Assembly (NCBI GenBank): GCA_943788505.1 | Contig: CALSQR010000001.1 | Location: 1,240,001-1,304,000, forward strand | DNA: 64,000 bases | Source of the DNA: an uncultured bacterium | Lineage (GTDB): Bacteria > Bacteroidota > Rhodothermia > Rhodothermales > UBA10348 | Direction: 5' to 3' | Part shown: in pieces, positions 19,148-29,190 of the stretch | Layout of the letters: each line of letters begins with the position of its first letter | Numbering within the stretch: the first letter of the stretch is position 1 | The notes under the pieces: model-generated | The model's input: the letters and a program-made list of their open reading frames with translations, nothing else | Databases searched by the model: none | What the model was told of the DNA's origin: nothing | Position numbers and translations under genes: made by a program

Positions 19148-19513
19148 TTATTCTCGAATAAATCGCCAAGAAAGAACCTCAAGGTGCGCAAACGGACTAC
19201 CGTTCCATTCTCCTAGAAATACGCGCCCGTCAATCACTGCCTTTGCCGGCGTCATGAGTTCAGCGCGCTGATCTTCGCTTACCTCCAGTACATAATAATT
19301 ATGACCTGCGGTTTCGAGGACAATTTCAGTAAACGGGACATTGCCGCGGACGGTGATAATCCCTTCAACGGTGATTCTTTCCACCGTGCCGATGGAGGTG
19401 GATTGGCATCCTGTGCCAGCGACAAGGCCCACGGTTGCAGCCATGACGACAAGCAATCCACGACTCAAAGATTGAACCAGTCTATTTTTTCGGAAACTCA
19501 TCTCATTGGCCAT
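19148..19513 (-). CDS. Small hypothetical lipoprotein
   Basis: A 121-residue protein with a basic N-terminus (FRKNRLVQSLSR), a hydrophobic stretch and a lipobox VAGTGC with the lipidated cysteine at residue 36. The mature part of about 85 residues has a short beta-rich look (VERITVEGIITVRGNVPFTEIVLE), resembling small OB-like or nucleotide-free beta barrels, but I do not recognise a family. It is encoded antiparallel between the two T9SS metalloproteases and diverges from the second one. A link to the proteases, for example as an inhibitor, is only a guess from position. Confidence 0.7.
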   Translation of the reverse strand: MANEMSFRKNRLVQSLSRGLLVVMAATVGLVAGTGCQSTSIGTVERITVEGIITVRGNVPFTEIVLETAGHNYYVLEVSEDQRAELMTPAKAVIDGRVFLGEWNGSPFAHLEVLSWRFIRE

Positions 19514-19575
19514 CAGTTAGTTTTTTGCTTTCCCCTGTACCATGCAGGAAACATGCCAGGATCCCGACGCCACGT

Positions 19576-21438
19576 ATGAAACCTACCTTCTGGACGCTGA
19601 TTTGTGCCATACTGCTTTTAGCGGTGCCATTGGGGCATGCGGCAGATCGAGTGCAACCGCCCGTTCCTGCCGACCTTCATGCTGGACATTTCCACAATCA
19701 TGGCCCAATTCCTGAGACCTCCCTTCTCTCAGGGCTCGGTGTACATCTCGCGGATTTCTGTGGTACGGACCTGTCATCAGATGCAGCGAAAGCAGTCATG
19801 AAGCAGGTGCTGGCCCAGCGCATGGCAGGAATAACTCCGTTGGCGAATAAGAATAACATCATTCCCAAAATTGGAGACAGACGAACATTCAATGCACTTG
19901 CTGGACCCGTATCAGAATCCAATTGGAGCCCGTTCGAATTCGAACTGGTTGACATCACATCGGAATATTTTCTTTGGGTTGAAGTCGGGGAACTAGTTAT
20001 TGGAAATGTGGGAGCGAACAACGTCTCCCAGTTGCGCAGTGCAATGCTTGATGCCACTCCGTCCCGTTCCATCAATCCGTCTCAAGGAATTATTGCCAAC
20101 AACAACCAAACATTTGGACAGCCTCCGAATGTCGACGGAGATGGTATGATTGACATCCTCATGTACGATATCGGCCAAGGGTCGGGCACCACGCTCGGCT
20201 TTGTCTCAGGATCGGATCAGCTCATTGGTGTATCTGATGGAACAGGAAACGAGCGAGATATCCTTTATTTAGATTCGAATGAGGGCCTCAGAAACTTCGA
20301 TACGCTGGCCGTAATCGCCGCGCATGAGTATACCCATCTAATCCACTTTTCGTACGGCCTTGATAATACGTTCATCAGCGAAGGAATGGCCGAATATTCC
20401 ATGGTTATGAATGGATACTACTGGCGTGGTATCGGATACATTTCTAGTGTCTCAGAAGTATCTCTCCCACTTTTCAGCTGGCGAACAAACCCCAGTAATG
20501 GCGGACCGGGTGCGCGAGACTACGAACGAGGTGGCCTGTTTTTTACGTATATCGCCGAGCAACAAGGTCATGAAATTGTTGGCGAGATGATGCGGGATAC
20601 GGAAAAAAAAGGTGCCGTTGGGCTGGATTCGGTATTAGCTCTTCGAGGGTCCTCGCTGTCGGATACGATTCTGGACTTTCATACAGCTAATCATGTCAAC
20701 GATAAGTCGGTAGATCCACGTTTTGGGTACAATGAACCAGAGCGATCATCTCACAACACGTTCCTGACGAGTCCTCCTGTCAATGGGGAAATTGAGGCTG
20801 CAGGGGGAGAAGCTGGGTTTCCCTACCAGTTTTCAGCACAGATTGAGGCAGGTTCTGTCCACTATTTACGTCTGTCCAACGTAGCGGACGTAGACTTTGT
20901 CTATGACACACCAGATCCGACTGGGCTCTTCAAGCCCTCAAAATACCTCCGGAATCGGGGCAGGATACTCCTTACGTCGCCAGACGGTACAAATACGATT
21001 AGAGACATCCGCCCAGGGTCTCAAAATATCCGACTTGATGGTAATTTTTCGTCCGCCACGTTTATTCTGATTCAGGATAACCCGAATCTGCCCGTTGGAG
21101 ATCGCAGTTCAATAGATGCTTTCTGGACCCCTCTTTCATTGGCAACTGATACCCAGCGCGATGAGCAACTACCCCTGAGCGTTACGATTTCCGACGTCTG
21201 GCCAAATCCATTCCGTTCTGCACTACAGGTTTTTATTGGTGTTTCTCAGACGAGACCTGTGACCGTGGACGTAGTAGACATTCTCGGCAGACCCGTAGCA
21301 AAGGTTCATGACGGAGTACTACCCATGGGCGCACATCCGTTTCACCTGAATACTTCAGATTGGCCGCCTGGCACCTTCCTGATCCGGGTACGTACCGATC
21401 AAAGCCTTGTCACGCAGCTCGTTACTCACCTCAACTGA
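19576..21438 (+). CDS. T9SS-exported zinc metalloprotease, paralogue of the 16618 gene
   Basis: The ATG at 19576 gives a 620-residue protein with a good signal peptide (residues 1-23, ending GHAAD); a longer frame upstream adds no sensible sequence. It carries a Ca-loop-like NVDGDGMIDILMYDI at 186-200, the zinc site HEYTH at 250-254 and Glu269 in ISEGMAEYSMVMNGY. A prolyl-rich middle and a beta domain follow. The C-terminal 80 residues form a T9SS sorting domain of a divergent kind (VWPNPFRSALQVF ... DILGRPVAKVHDG ... PPGTFLIRV). It is shorter than its paralogue because the central beta region is reduced. It should be an extracellular endopeptidase; the substrate is unknown. Confidence 0.83.
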   Translation: MKPTFWTLICAILLLAVPLGHAADRVQPPVPADLHAGHFHNHGPIPETSLLSGLGVHLADFCGTDLSSDAAKAVMKQVLAQRMAGITPLANKNNIIPKIGDRRTFNALAGPVSESNWSPFEFELVDITSEYFLWVEVGELVIGNVGANNVSQLRSAMLDATPSRSINPSQGIIANNNQTFGQPPNVDGDGMIDILMYDIGQGSGTTLGFVSGSDQLIGVSDGTGNERDILYLDSNEGLRNFDTLAVIAAHEYTHLIHFSYGLDNTFISEGMAEYSMVMNGYYWRGIGYISSVSEVSLPLFSWRTNPSNGGPGARDYERGGLFFTYIAEQQGHEIVGEMMRDTEKKGAVGLDSVLALRGSSLSDTILDFHTANHVNDKSVDPRFGYNEPERSSHNTFLTSPPVNGEIEAAGGEAGFPYQFSAQIEAGSVHYLRLSNVADVDFVYDTPDPTGLFKPSKYLRNRGRILLTSPDGTNTIRDIRPGSQNIRLDGNFSSATFILIQDNPNLPVGDRSSIDAFWTPLSLATDTQRDEQLPLSVTISDVWPNPFRSALQVFIGVSQTRPVTVDVVDILGRPVAKVHDGVLPMGAHPFHLNTSDWPPGTFLIRVRTDQSLVTQLVTHLN

Positions 21439-21447
21439 CGCCTGAAA

Positions 21448-22941
21448 TCAATCGGTATACTTGATCCGGTAGACCATGCCTTCTTGGTCATCCGAGACAA
21501 GCAGACTGCCATCCAGCAGGAATTCCAGATCAACAGGACGGCCCCAGGCCTCCTCGCCCTGCAGCCAACCCGTAGCGAATGGTTCATAGGAATCAGCATT
21601 ACCTTCCGTGTCAAAAGAGACCATAGAGATCCGGTAACCAACCTTTTTGCTCCGATTCCAAGACCCATGTTCGGCAATCAAGATTTTGTTTTGGAAACTG
21701 GCAGGGAATCCTGCCCCGGAGACAAATTCAAGACCCAGTGGCGACACATGGGCACCTAGGGGTTGCGCCGGAAGAGCAAACTCACTCGGCGTCCTCCCCT
21801 CTCCAAACTCGGGATCCGGAATGTCCATTCCGTGGATGTAGGGAAATCCAAAATGCAGACCTGCCACGGGCGCATGATTGAGCTCGCAGGGCGGCACATC
21901 ATCTCCCATGTTGTCCCGACCATTATCGGTGAACCACATCTCGCCTGTTTCCGGATGCCATGTGAATCCAAGTGAATTACGAATACCGCTTGCATACACC
22001 TCTTTGCCCGAGCCGTCTGGATTCATCCTCAAAATACTGGCGTAGGGTAATTCTCGATCGCAGGCGTTACATGGAGCGCCCACGGGGACATAGAGCTTGC
22101 CGTCGGGACCAAAGTTGATGTACTTCCATCCGTGATGACGATCAGTGGGCAGGTCATCCACGACAACGACTGGCTCTGGGGGCCAACCCAGCTGCCCCTC
22201 AATGCCATCATATCGCAGGATGCGATTAACTTCTGCTACGTACAACGAACCGTCCCGGAAGGCGACGCCGTTTGGCATGTTCAGATCTTCTGCGATCACA
22301 TAGCGCTCTTCAGCATAACCGTCCTCATTGCGATCGACCAAGGCGTGAACAACTCCTGCGCGTCGTGTACCAACAAATAGCACACCGCCGGGCGATAATA
22401 CCATAGACCGCGCATTTTCTACGCTGTCTGCAAAGACGCTGATCTCAAATCCATCAGGCAACGAAATCTCTGCCAGCCGGGCATCCGTAATAGGAGGCGG
22501 TGGTGGTTCGCATGCAGCAATAACCAACATCAGGGCCAGTAGCGGAAAGATCCCTGACTTGACTACTCTCATCATTACTCTCCAATTGTCGTTGGAAAGG
22601 CGCCTTGAATCATCAACTTCTAGGGCCTGATTTTCATTGTAGGAATTGGTCAATGATTTGTAGTTGAAGATGTCTACAATGGTACCTATCAGACAGAAGC
22701 CTGCTGTGAACAAATAGGCCAACCCCATTCCGATTTGCCCAACATAGAAACGATTCACGCCGGCAATGCCGACGAAGGCAAGAAGCGTAGTTAATAAAAC
22801 TGTTGTTTCATCCTTTCGGCGCTGCCGGTACACTCGGGCAAACTGCTCTGCCTGCTCCTCACTCATTTCTTTCATGAGTTGCGCGATGGTGAGTTGTTCA
22901 TCACCCTGAAGCTCTGGCATGTATTTGATGACTTTAGACAT
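21448..22941 (-). CDS. TM2-domain protein joined in frame to a glucose/sorbosone dehydrogenase-like lipoprotein
   Basis: One 497-residue open frame contains two separable proteins. Residues 1-115 are a complete TM2-type membrane protein (KVIKYMPELQGDEQL, then two helices around the FVGIAGVNRFYVGQIGMGLAY block). Residues 123-497 start with MMRVVKSGIF, a signal with lipobox LVIAAC, a proline stretch, and then a beta-propeller of the glucose/sorbosone dehydrogenase type (PDGFEISVFA, MPNGVAFRDGSLYVAEVNRI, ARNSLGFTWHPETGEMWFTDNG-like blocks, HGSWNRS). There is no stop codon between them. An internal Shine-Dalgarno just before the two methionine codons suggests the second part is also translated alone from 22575 or 22572. 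The family normally oxidises sugars with PQQ in the periplasm; the substrate here is unknown. Confidence 0.8.
   Translation of the reverse strand: MSKVIKYMPELQGDEQLTIAQLMKEMSEEQAEQFARVYRQRRKDETTVLLTTLLAFVGIAGVNRFYVGQIGMGLAYLFTAGFCLIGTIVDIFNYKSLTNSYNENQALEVDDSRRLSNDNWRVMMRVVKSGIFPLLALMLVIAACEPPPPPITDARLAEISLPDGFEISVFADSVENARSMVLSPGGVLFVGTRRAGVVHALVDRNEDGYAEERYVIAEDLNMPNGVAFRDGSLYVAEVNRILRYDGIEGQLGWPPEPVVVVDDLPTDRHHGWKYINFGPDGKLYVPVGAPCNACDRELPYASILRMNPDGSGKEVYASGIRNSLGFTWHPETGEMWFTDNGRDNMGDDVPPCELNHAPVAGLHFGFPYIHGMDIPDPEFGEGRTPSEFALPAQPLGAHVSPLGLEFVSGAGFPASFQNKILIAEHGSWNRSKKVGYRISMVSFDTEGNADSYEPFATGWLQGEEAWGRPVDLEFLLDGSLLVSDDQEGMVYRIKYTD
22579..22583 (-). promoter_or_regulatory. Internal ribosome binding site for the sugar dehydrogenase lipoprotein
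   Basis: The minus strand reads GGAGAGTAATGATG here. GGAGA lies 3 bases before the first and 6 bases before the second ATG, directly ahead of a basic N-region, hydrophobic core and lipobox. This supports independent initiation inside the longer frame. Confidence 0.55.
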
Positions 22942-22953
22942 ATCGGTAGGAAG

Positions 22954-23352
22954 TCAATTCCGTTGAAAGGTTGAACGAACTAGGCTCGCAATTCGATGGA
23001 GCAGAATAAGAAGCACGAAAGGCGAAAGTGGGTGTGAGTGAATAGCTAATGCCCATTCTCCGCGAAAAATATAGCCTATTGCATGCCCGAGACCACACCC
23101 TGGACATCCCGGTAGGCCGATTGCCTTGAAAAGACACAAATCAAATAATCCCTCGGATGCAGGATCAGCAAGCCCCATAGCCAGCAGACCCATCACCCAT
23201 ATCCCACCCTCGATAAGCGAACGATGCTGCACCAAGGTCGCTCGCGCCGACCTCTTCAGATCGAGCGACAAAAATGGAGTCAGGAAAATGGTACTCAGAG
23301 CGTTCATTGAGTTCGCATAAAGAGTTGGGAGTGCTATCTTCTCAACAGCCAT
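22954..23352 (-). CDS. DUF2752 family membrane protein
   Basis: A 132-residue membrane protein with the DUF2752 signature GLPGCPGCGLGHAIGYIFRGEWALAIHSHPLSPF near residues 80-112, preceded by one hydrophobic segment and followed by another. The CPxCG...R...W...HP pattern is the hallmark of the family, whose function is not established. It starts 410 bases upstream of the TM2 protein on the same strand and ends 12 bases before it. TM2 and DUF2752 genes are often neighbours in Bacteroidota, so a shared membrane role is likely but unproven. Confidence 0.85.
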   Translation of the reverse strand: MAVEKIALPTLYANSMNALSTIFLTPFLSLDLKRSARATLVQHRSLIEGGIWVMGLLAMGLADPASEGLFDLCLFKAIGLPGCPGCGLGHAIGYIFRGEWALAIHSHPLSPFVLLILLHRIASLVRSTFQRN

Positions 23353-23454
23353 GCCCCAAGCCGGGGTGATTCATTGAACTGGTCGAATTGATTGCCCGTT
23401 TATACGGGAATGACCAATGCGGGGATTCGATCCCGCCAGATCTGACATACTATC

Positions 23455-23808
23455 ATGCCGTACGTAGTTACCGAAGCCTGCATCAATTGTAAACACACTG
23501 ATTGTGTGGAAGTCTGCCCGGTTGATTGCTTCTATGAAGGACCCAATTTTTTGGTTATCCATCCTGATGAATGTATCGATTGCAACGCATGCGTACCCGT
23601 ATGCCCTGTAGAAGCAATCTATGCCGATGATGAGTTACCAGCAGAACTCGAGCACTACGCAGAGTGGAATACGTACCTCTCCAATCAGTGGCAGACCCTC
23701 GGGTATAACATCACCGAGAAAAAAGACCCACTACCTGAAGCTGAGACGTGGGCCAAAAAGGAAAAATCCGAACAGGATATCCTAACCTGGGAAAGCGACG
23801 AGAGCTGA
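23455..23808 (+). CDS. fdxA: Seven-iron ferredoxin (FdxA type)
   Basis: A 117-residue soluble ferredoxin. Cysteines at 9, 12, 17, 21 and 25 and the second group [12 protein letters not shown] match the Azotobacter FdI/FdxA layout, which binds one [3Fe-4S] and one [4Fe-4S] cluster. The acidic C-terminal extension (about residues 65-117, containing [23 protein letters not shown]) is also typical. It transfers low-potential electrons in the cytoplasm. It is divergent from the DUF2752 gene; the 100-base gap contains two small inverted repeats (for example CCCGT/ACGGG at 23395-23408) that may be regulatory. Confidence 0.93.
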   Translation: MPYVVTEACINCKHTDCVEVCPVDCFYEGPNFLVIHPDECIDCNACVPVCPVEAIYADDELPAELEHYAEWNTYLSNQWQTLGYNITEKKDPLPEAETWAKKEKSEQDILTWESDES

Positions 23809-23854
23809 TCACGTCTCGCGATCTACGACATGAAAATACCGGACAACCTGCAAA

Positions 23855-26800
23855 TCAACGTCCGATATGGATCAGCGTCTGTACTGCCTCCTTTCCTCCT
23901 GAGGAAAAACGCATATAGTAGACACCGGCTGGCATCATGGATGCATCCCACGTTACGCCATGAGTTCCTTCATCCATAAGACCATCCCATAGAACTGCGA
24001 CTTGCCGACCCATTGTGTCATACACCAGCATCCTTGCCCGTCCGGACTCGGCAACTGAGGCCATGATGCGCGTCGTTTGACTAAATGGATTAGGGAAATT
24101 GGGTTGTAATCCAAATTCTGTGACGACTTCGAAGGTGGACTCATCCGTTTCGGATTCAAATCGGGCGTCGTAAATCATCCATCGGTTTGCATTGGAGGCC
24201 GACGCAGAAATATCCGCTACGATGCGGACCTGAACACGTGATCCCAACTCAACATCCAATGGGAACACCGACATTTCTCTGATGCGGGACCCCACAAAGG
24301 CTGGCCGTCCATCCAATACTGATCCTGTTCCTAGCGTGGCTTGCCCCGGATAGCCGTCTTGAGGCTCGAGTAGATGCCAATTGGCTCCATCATCGGTGGA
24401 TACTTCCACCAAACCAGCCATGCTTGCCCCCATCATTGCTTCGTGGTCCATCACCAATGACAAAGCAAGGGCATTCTGAGCAGTCTCTTGCGCATCCAGA
24501 ACGAGGCTAGAAACGCCTGCTTTGCTGCCCGGTTCGAGTAGCCATCCTACTCCTTCAGCTTGCCACCCACCTGTAGCCCAGATGGATTCCAACGCATCTT
24601 CAGATCCGAATAATCTAAATTCGATCGTGCGATCGGCGTATGTGCCCTCATTACCTGTGGGGTCACCAGCTGTTAACGTATACGTGATTTTATCGCCCGG
24701 CTCTGGTGCCAAGAGGAAATCGAGCACTCCTACAAACAGATTCAGGTCTTCTGGGTGTTGGGTCAGGCGCTTTTCACCCGATGCAGGCCCAGATGGACCA
24801 GTCAGTGTCCAATCCATCCACACGTCGGTAACACCAAGGTCGTCGGATACCTCGACCATTACGTCCGGAATGGCACGGTCGTAAGGAAGAACCGTCAAGC
24901 CTGAAGGTGCCGATGAAATGACAGGAGCGGCAGCGTCTTGATCCTGAACGGTCGTTAATGCCAGTCCATCAATTAACCAGCCGGCGTATTGGTCAGCCGT
25001 TTCAGTATTTCCGTCATCGGTGGCAAAATCGAGTCGAAGTTGGAGTCCATCTTCTGCCGGGAGAGCTAGTGTGACTCTCCGCCAAGCATAGCCAAATCCC
25101 CCAAATGCTGGCAAGCCTGCCAGCGGATTAGTAGCCGAAGACGAAATTATACCCGGATATCCGCCGACTGGAGTAAGCACTTCCCAAGCGTCATTGGAAG
25201 AACTTCGATACCGCACGACTCCCCCATCTATCAGATTGGCTCCCGAACCGGTGGGATCGGCCTCACCCACGTGCTCAGTATCCACCCAATGCCAGAATCG
25301 CAAATAGCTTTGAGAGACATCCCCAAGGTTGATCGTGGGCAAAATAATGCTCGACAATCCAGCGGATGCCGAATAGACACCATCCGCGTTAGTAGCCAAC
25401 ACTACTGCACCAGAAGGCGAAACGGCTGAGCCAAACGAAGGTGCTCCAATCTCCCACCCTCCGTCGATAGTCAAATCAGACGATGGCGCCGACAAATCAA
25501 AGTTTCTCAGTATATCTCCGGCCTGAACAGAGATAAAGTACTCACCTGCTGCCGGCAACCTCGTGACATTTTGCTGGACGGAACCGTCCATGGCCGTCAA
25601 ATGATAGATGATAGCTCCACCGTTCTGTAGCGCCTCTAGACTTGCTGGAAATCCAACGTCGAACGCCCCATTACCCTGCGCAATAACCACGCTTCCTTCT
25701 GAAATCAACGACCCAGTTGGGCCCAATGTCTTGTAGGACAACGTGACCGCTTCAATACCGAATTTGTCTGTTACAGTGCCACTAACCGAGATCGGCCATT
25801 CCACAAACGTCGCCACTTGCGGCGGCACATGATCCAATGAAGGAGGCTCTTGGTCATTCCCAACCAAAAATGAATGCCGCTCACCAGGAGCTCCCGGTGG
25901 ATCATACACTTCATTTCCGTTGTCATCAACAACATGGATGTAGTAGGAAACGGTATCGAACTGCGCCGGCAAAACTAGATCGCCGAACCAATTATCGCCA
26001 GTTCCTTGCGCTAGGCTTACAGTCGTTTCGGCTTGGGAATTGGAAGAATAAACCAACTCCACGCTGACGATCGGTGATGAGGAGCCGATTGCAATCGCAT
26101 CAACATTCAGGGTCACACCGACTTGATCTGTACTGAGCAATGGTTCATGCGAAATCACCGGGCCGTACGCCGAAGCATCTACTAGGCCACGACCAGAGAA
26201 TACTTCAATCAGCATGCCAGCATGTTGCCCACCATAGCAGTCGAAGTCTGCCTGAATAACTGCTTCTGCGGCATCTGCAAAAGTAACGGGCGCTTGCAGG
26301 TAGTAATGGGAGAGCAACACTAAATGATCAGTTACCTCTCTTCCTAAATCATCCCATACCTCCATTAGTGTGGTAGCCCACATTCTCCCGTCATTGTGCA
26401 CACTACAGCCTCCTGAGCCTGATGCAACACAAACATCCTGTGGATATTGACCAAAGTGATCAAGATATCGACCATTCCAAATTGACCCCTCTCCACTGTC
26501 CCAAAGAAACACCCATCTCCAATCGTCTCGGGCCGTTTGACCGGTTTCCACCAACCATCGGGTGTAAGAACCCGTCCAATAATCAGCAAACCCTTCGTGT
26601 AGCGCTCGACCTTCTAAACTACTGAGTAGACCTGGAGCTGCTGCATTAAGAATCGCGTGGCCGTATTCGTGAACAACGACAGCCGGATCTTCCCCGTCAT
26701 CAACGCCACCGGTTCCAAACACGATCAGGTTTCGAGAGGGGTAGTAAAAAGAGTCATCCCTGGTAACCCCTTGCGGATTCACATCCAAGCCATTGTTCTG

Positions 26801-27922
26801 AATATCTGTGATACCCAACTGCTGGATATACCGCTGACTCTTGTCGATGTGGTAATAAGCTACCACGGCCTCGAATCCGTTTTCAGAACGATCGTAGAAA
26901 AACCCGTCAGGAGAAGCCTCTTTGGGCGGGTTATAAACCTGTGATCCTGATGTGTTACTGCCCACAATGCGGGCATATGGACCGTTAAGTACCCAGTCAC
27001 CATTACCATCCTGGCTGATATCACGGAGCGTTACTGTTTTCCGTGCTGCATCCAATTCAGCGTTAGTGCGGTCATTCCCGTCCGAATAAGGAGCTCCGTA
27101 CGAAACGCCGGCCAAAAACAACGGATCAGGGTCAAAAACAAAGCCTGAGCCGTCCGTCCGTTTGCGAGATGTTTTCCTGCGCGTTGGGTCGTTATGTGAT
27201 GACTCATGAGGGTCGTCCACTGATGATCCATGAAGTGAAACGGCCTGATCCCACGCCTGAATCACTTCTCCTGATTGTGCGTCGACCAACACATTGTATT
27301 CAGCTGGTTCCTCTTCGGGCCAGACAATTATCTGCCACGCCAGGACAGGGGCATCTGGGCGCGCAATCATTAGTGTGGGTTCACCGAATGCGCCTTTTCC
27401 GTTTGCAACGCTATTTAAGGCAATAGATGTTGCTTGCTCGGAGCCTACACTGGGACGAATATCAAAGGATGACTCAACAGCATCCACCGGCGTGAATCCA
27501 TTAAGCACCATGCTCACACGGCCCTCTCTATCCATATTGACTCGCACCAACCGTCCATCCACCGGTAAACCAGCAAACGTTTGCTGGTAGGTTAGATGAC
27601 GGCTGTTTTCCCGCACATCATCCTTGACGAGCTCAAGGTCCTCTTCTACCGACCTAAATCCGAATCGAGCCGCTTCCGCGTCCAGAAACTTACCAGGATG
27701 CAGGTACGCTTTTCGGGATGCCTGGTCGTAGAGGGCCCGCTGGATACCCGTATCAATATCGATGCGTCCATCTTGCACGCTCCGGGACTTGACCTTCAGA
27801 AACGCGTCCTCGCTACCAAGCCTAACCTCCTGCGCCATAGCCTCCGAAGGGAAACCGGCCAGAATAGCTGTGATAGTCGCAAATACGGCAATAGCGACAA
27901 TCGACCACATAAAACGACGCAT
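23855..27922 (-). CDS. Large M36 (fungalysin-like) metallopeptidase with T9SS sorting domain
   Basis: A 1355-residue exported protein. Signal peptide to about residue 30 (SEAMAQ). Residues 75-225 are a fungalysin/thermolysin propeptide (FTP and PepSY-like; YQQTFAGLPVDG, VLVDAQSGEVIQ). The catalytic domain covers about 265-600 with HEYGH at 418-422 and the third zinc ligand Glu443 in LHEGFADYW. Several beta-sandwich modules follow, including a jelly-roll with a T/S-rich region near 830-980. The last 85 residues are a T9SS sorting domain (FPNPFSQTTRIMASV ... YDTMGRQVAVLWDG ... AGVYYMRFSS). It should be a secreted broad-specificity endopeptidase activated by propeptide removal. It converges with fdxA and lies downstream of metK. 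Confidence 0.92.
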   Translation of the reverse strand: MRRFMWSIVAIAVFATITAILAGFPSEAMAQEVRLGSEDAFLKVKSRSVQDGRIDIDTGIQRALYDQASRKAYLHPGKFLDAEAARFGFRSVEEDLELVKDDVRENSRHLTYQQTFAGLPVDGRLVRVNMDREGRVSMVLNGFTPVDAVESSFDIRPSVGSEQATSIALNSVANGKGAFGEPTLMIARPDAPVLAWQIIVWPEEEPAEYNVLVDAQSGEVIQAWDQAVSLHGSSVDDPHESSHNDPTRRKTSRKRTDGSGFVFDPDPLFLAGVSYGAPYSDGNDRTNAELDAARKTVTLRDISQDGNGDWVLNGPYARIVGSNTSGSQVYNPPKEASPDGFFYDRSENGFEAVVAYYHIDKSQRYIQQLGITDIQNNGLDVNPQGVTRDDSFYYPSRNLIVFGTGGVDDGEDPAVVVHEYGHAILNAAAPGLLSSLEGRALHEGFADYWTGSYTRWLVETGQTARDDWRWVFLWDSGEGSIWNGRYLDHFGQYPQDVCVASGSGGCSVHNDGRMWATTLMEVWDDLGREVTDHLVLLSHYYLQAPVTFADAAEAVIQADFDCYGGQHAGMLIEVFSGRGLVDASAYGPVISHEPLLSTDQVGVTLNVDAIAIGSSSPIVSVELVYSSNSQAETTVSLAQGTGDNWFGDLVLPAQFDTVSYYIHVVDDNGNEVYDPPGAPGERHSFLVGNDQEPPSLDHVPPQVATFVEWPISVSGTVTDKFGIEAVTLSYKTLGPTGSLISEGSVVIAQGNGAFDVGFPASLEALQNGGAIIYHLTAMDGSVQQNVTRLPAAGEYFISVQAGDILRNFDLSAPSSDLTIDGGWEIGAPSFGSAVSPSGAVVLATNADGVYSASAGLSSIILPTINLGDVSQSYLRFWHWVDTEHVGEADPTGSGANLIDGGVVRYRSSSNDAWEVLTPVGGYPGIISSSATNPLAGLPAFGGFGYAWRRVTLALPAEDGLQLRLDFATDDGNTETADQYAGWLIDGLALTTVQDQDAAAPVISSAPSGLTVLPYDRAIPDVMVEVSDDLGVTDVWMDWTLTGPSGPASGEKRLTQHPEDLNLFVGVLDFLLAPEPGDKITYTLTAGDPTGNEGTYADRTIEFRLFGSEDALESIWATGGWQAEGVGWLLEPGSKAGVSSLVLDAQETAQNALALSLVMDHEAMMGASMAGLVEVSTDDGANWHLLEPQDGYPGQATLGTGSVLDGRPAFVGSRIREMSVFPLDVELGSRVQVRIVADISASASNANRWMIYDARFESETDESTFEVVTEFGLQPNFPNPFSQTTRIMASVAESGRARMLVYDTMGRQVAVLWDGLMDEGTHGVTWDASMMPAGVYYMRFSSGGKEAVQTLIHIGR

Positions 27923-28020
27923 ACAGGACTCCTAGGTCAATCAGAATAAATTGAAATTGGCTCCAACCTTCGTCGATACCCCTACGGACCGACGTAGATC
28001 CGGAAACAGTACCCGTTTTA

Positions 28021-29190
28021 TTATCCCATCCGAGCTGCCCTTTCGGCAAGTTGATCGACAAAATCGAGTTTTTCCCAGCTAAAACCAGGTCTTCCGAAAT
28101 GGCCGTAAGCGGCAGTCTTCACATAGCCTGGTTGCAAGAGGTTCAAGCGCTCAATGATGGCTCTCGGACGGAGATCGAACACACCCTGGACAACATCAAT
28201 AAGCCTGCTGTCTGGCAGCTTGCCGGTTCCATAGGACTCCACGTGGATTGAGATCGGGTCGGCTACACCAATAGCGTAGGCTACCTGGACCAAAACCTCG
28301 TCCGCGAGATCCGCACCGATAATGTTTTTTGCCACATGACGGGCTGCATAAGCGGCACTTCGATCCACCTTGGATGGATCCTTGCCCGAAAAGGCGCCAC
28401 CACCATGAGCCCCCTTACCTCCGTACGTGTCCACAATGATTTTGCGGCCGGTTAGGCCGGTGTCTCCATGAGGCCCCCCAATGACAAACTGTCCAGTGGG
28501 ATTTACATGTAGAATGACGTCATCATCCAGCAAATCCGACGGAATAACGCGAGGAATCAGAATATCCCGTACATCGTTGCGAATGGTCTCCATTTGAACG
28601 TCGGGCGCATGCTGCGTTGACACAACAATCGTGTGGATGCGCTTTACCGTCTGACCATCGTCTTCATACTCAACAGTAACTTGCGCCTTTGAGTCGGGCC
28701 GCAAATACGGCATTGACTCTTCGTTTTTCCGGATTTCAGCTAATTCCTGCATCAAAGCGTGAGAAAAACTCAACGCCATCGGCATGAACTCAGCCGTTTC
28801 CCGGGAGGCATAACCGAACATCATGCCCTGATCTCCTGCCCCCTGATCTTTGTGCAATCCCCGCTCCATATCCACACCCTGAGCAATATCGGGGCTTTGG
28901 TCATGAATTGAGGTAAGTACGCCGCACGAATCAGCATCAAATCTGAGTTCGGGATCTGTGTATCCAATATTTCGGATCACTTCGCGCGCCACTTCCTGAA
29001 CATCTACATAGGCATTGGTGGTCACTTCACCTGATAGAATTACCAATCCAGTCGTTACCATCGTCTCTACGGCAACCCGACTATTAGGGTCATCCGTGAG
29101 CATGGCATCGAGAATGGCATCCGAAATTTGATCGGCTACCTTATCAGGGTGCCCCTCGGACACGGATTCTGAAGAAAAGAGGTAAGACAT
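28021..29190 (-). CDS. metK: S-adenosylmethionine synthase
   Basis: A 389-residue MetK with the expected blocks: [19 protein letters not shown] at residues 14-32, [29 protein letters not shown] and [28 protein letters not shown]. It makes S-adenosylmethionine from methionine and ATP in the cytoplasm. It is divergent from acpP. I looked for a SAM riboswitch in the 260 bases upstream and saw none of the conserved SAM-I or SAM-II core sequences. Confidence 0.98.
   Translation of the reverse strand: MSYLFSSESVSEGHPDKVADQISDAILDAMLTDDPNSRVAVETMVTTGLVILSGEVTTNAYVDVQEVAREVIRNIGYTDPELRFDADSCGVLTSIHDQSPDIAQGVDMERGLHKDQGAGDQGMMFGYASRETAEFMPMALSFSHALMQELAEIRKNEESMPYLRPDSKAQVTVEYEDDGQTVKRIHTIVVSTQHAPDVQMETIRNDVRDILIPRVIPSDLLDDDVILHVNPTGQFVIGGPHGDTGLTGRKIIVDTYGGKGAHGGGAFSGKDPSKVDRSAAYAARHVAKNIIGADLADEVLVQVAYAIGVADPISIHVESYGTGKLPDSRLIDVVQGVFDLRPRAIIERLNLLQPGYVKTAAYGHFGRPGFSWEKLDFVDQLAERAARMG

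Noticed and set aside
27960-28020. CTACG/CGTAG hairpin after metK
   Set aside because: Five base pairs only and no U-tract; not enough to call a terminator.
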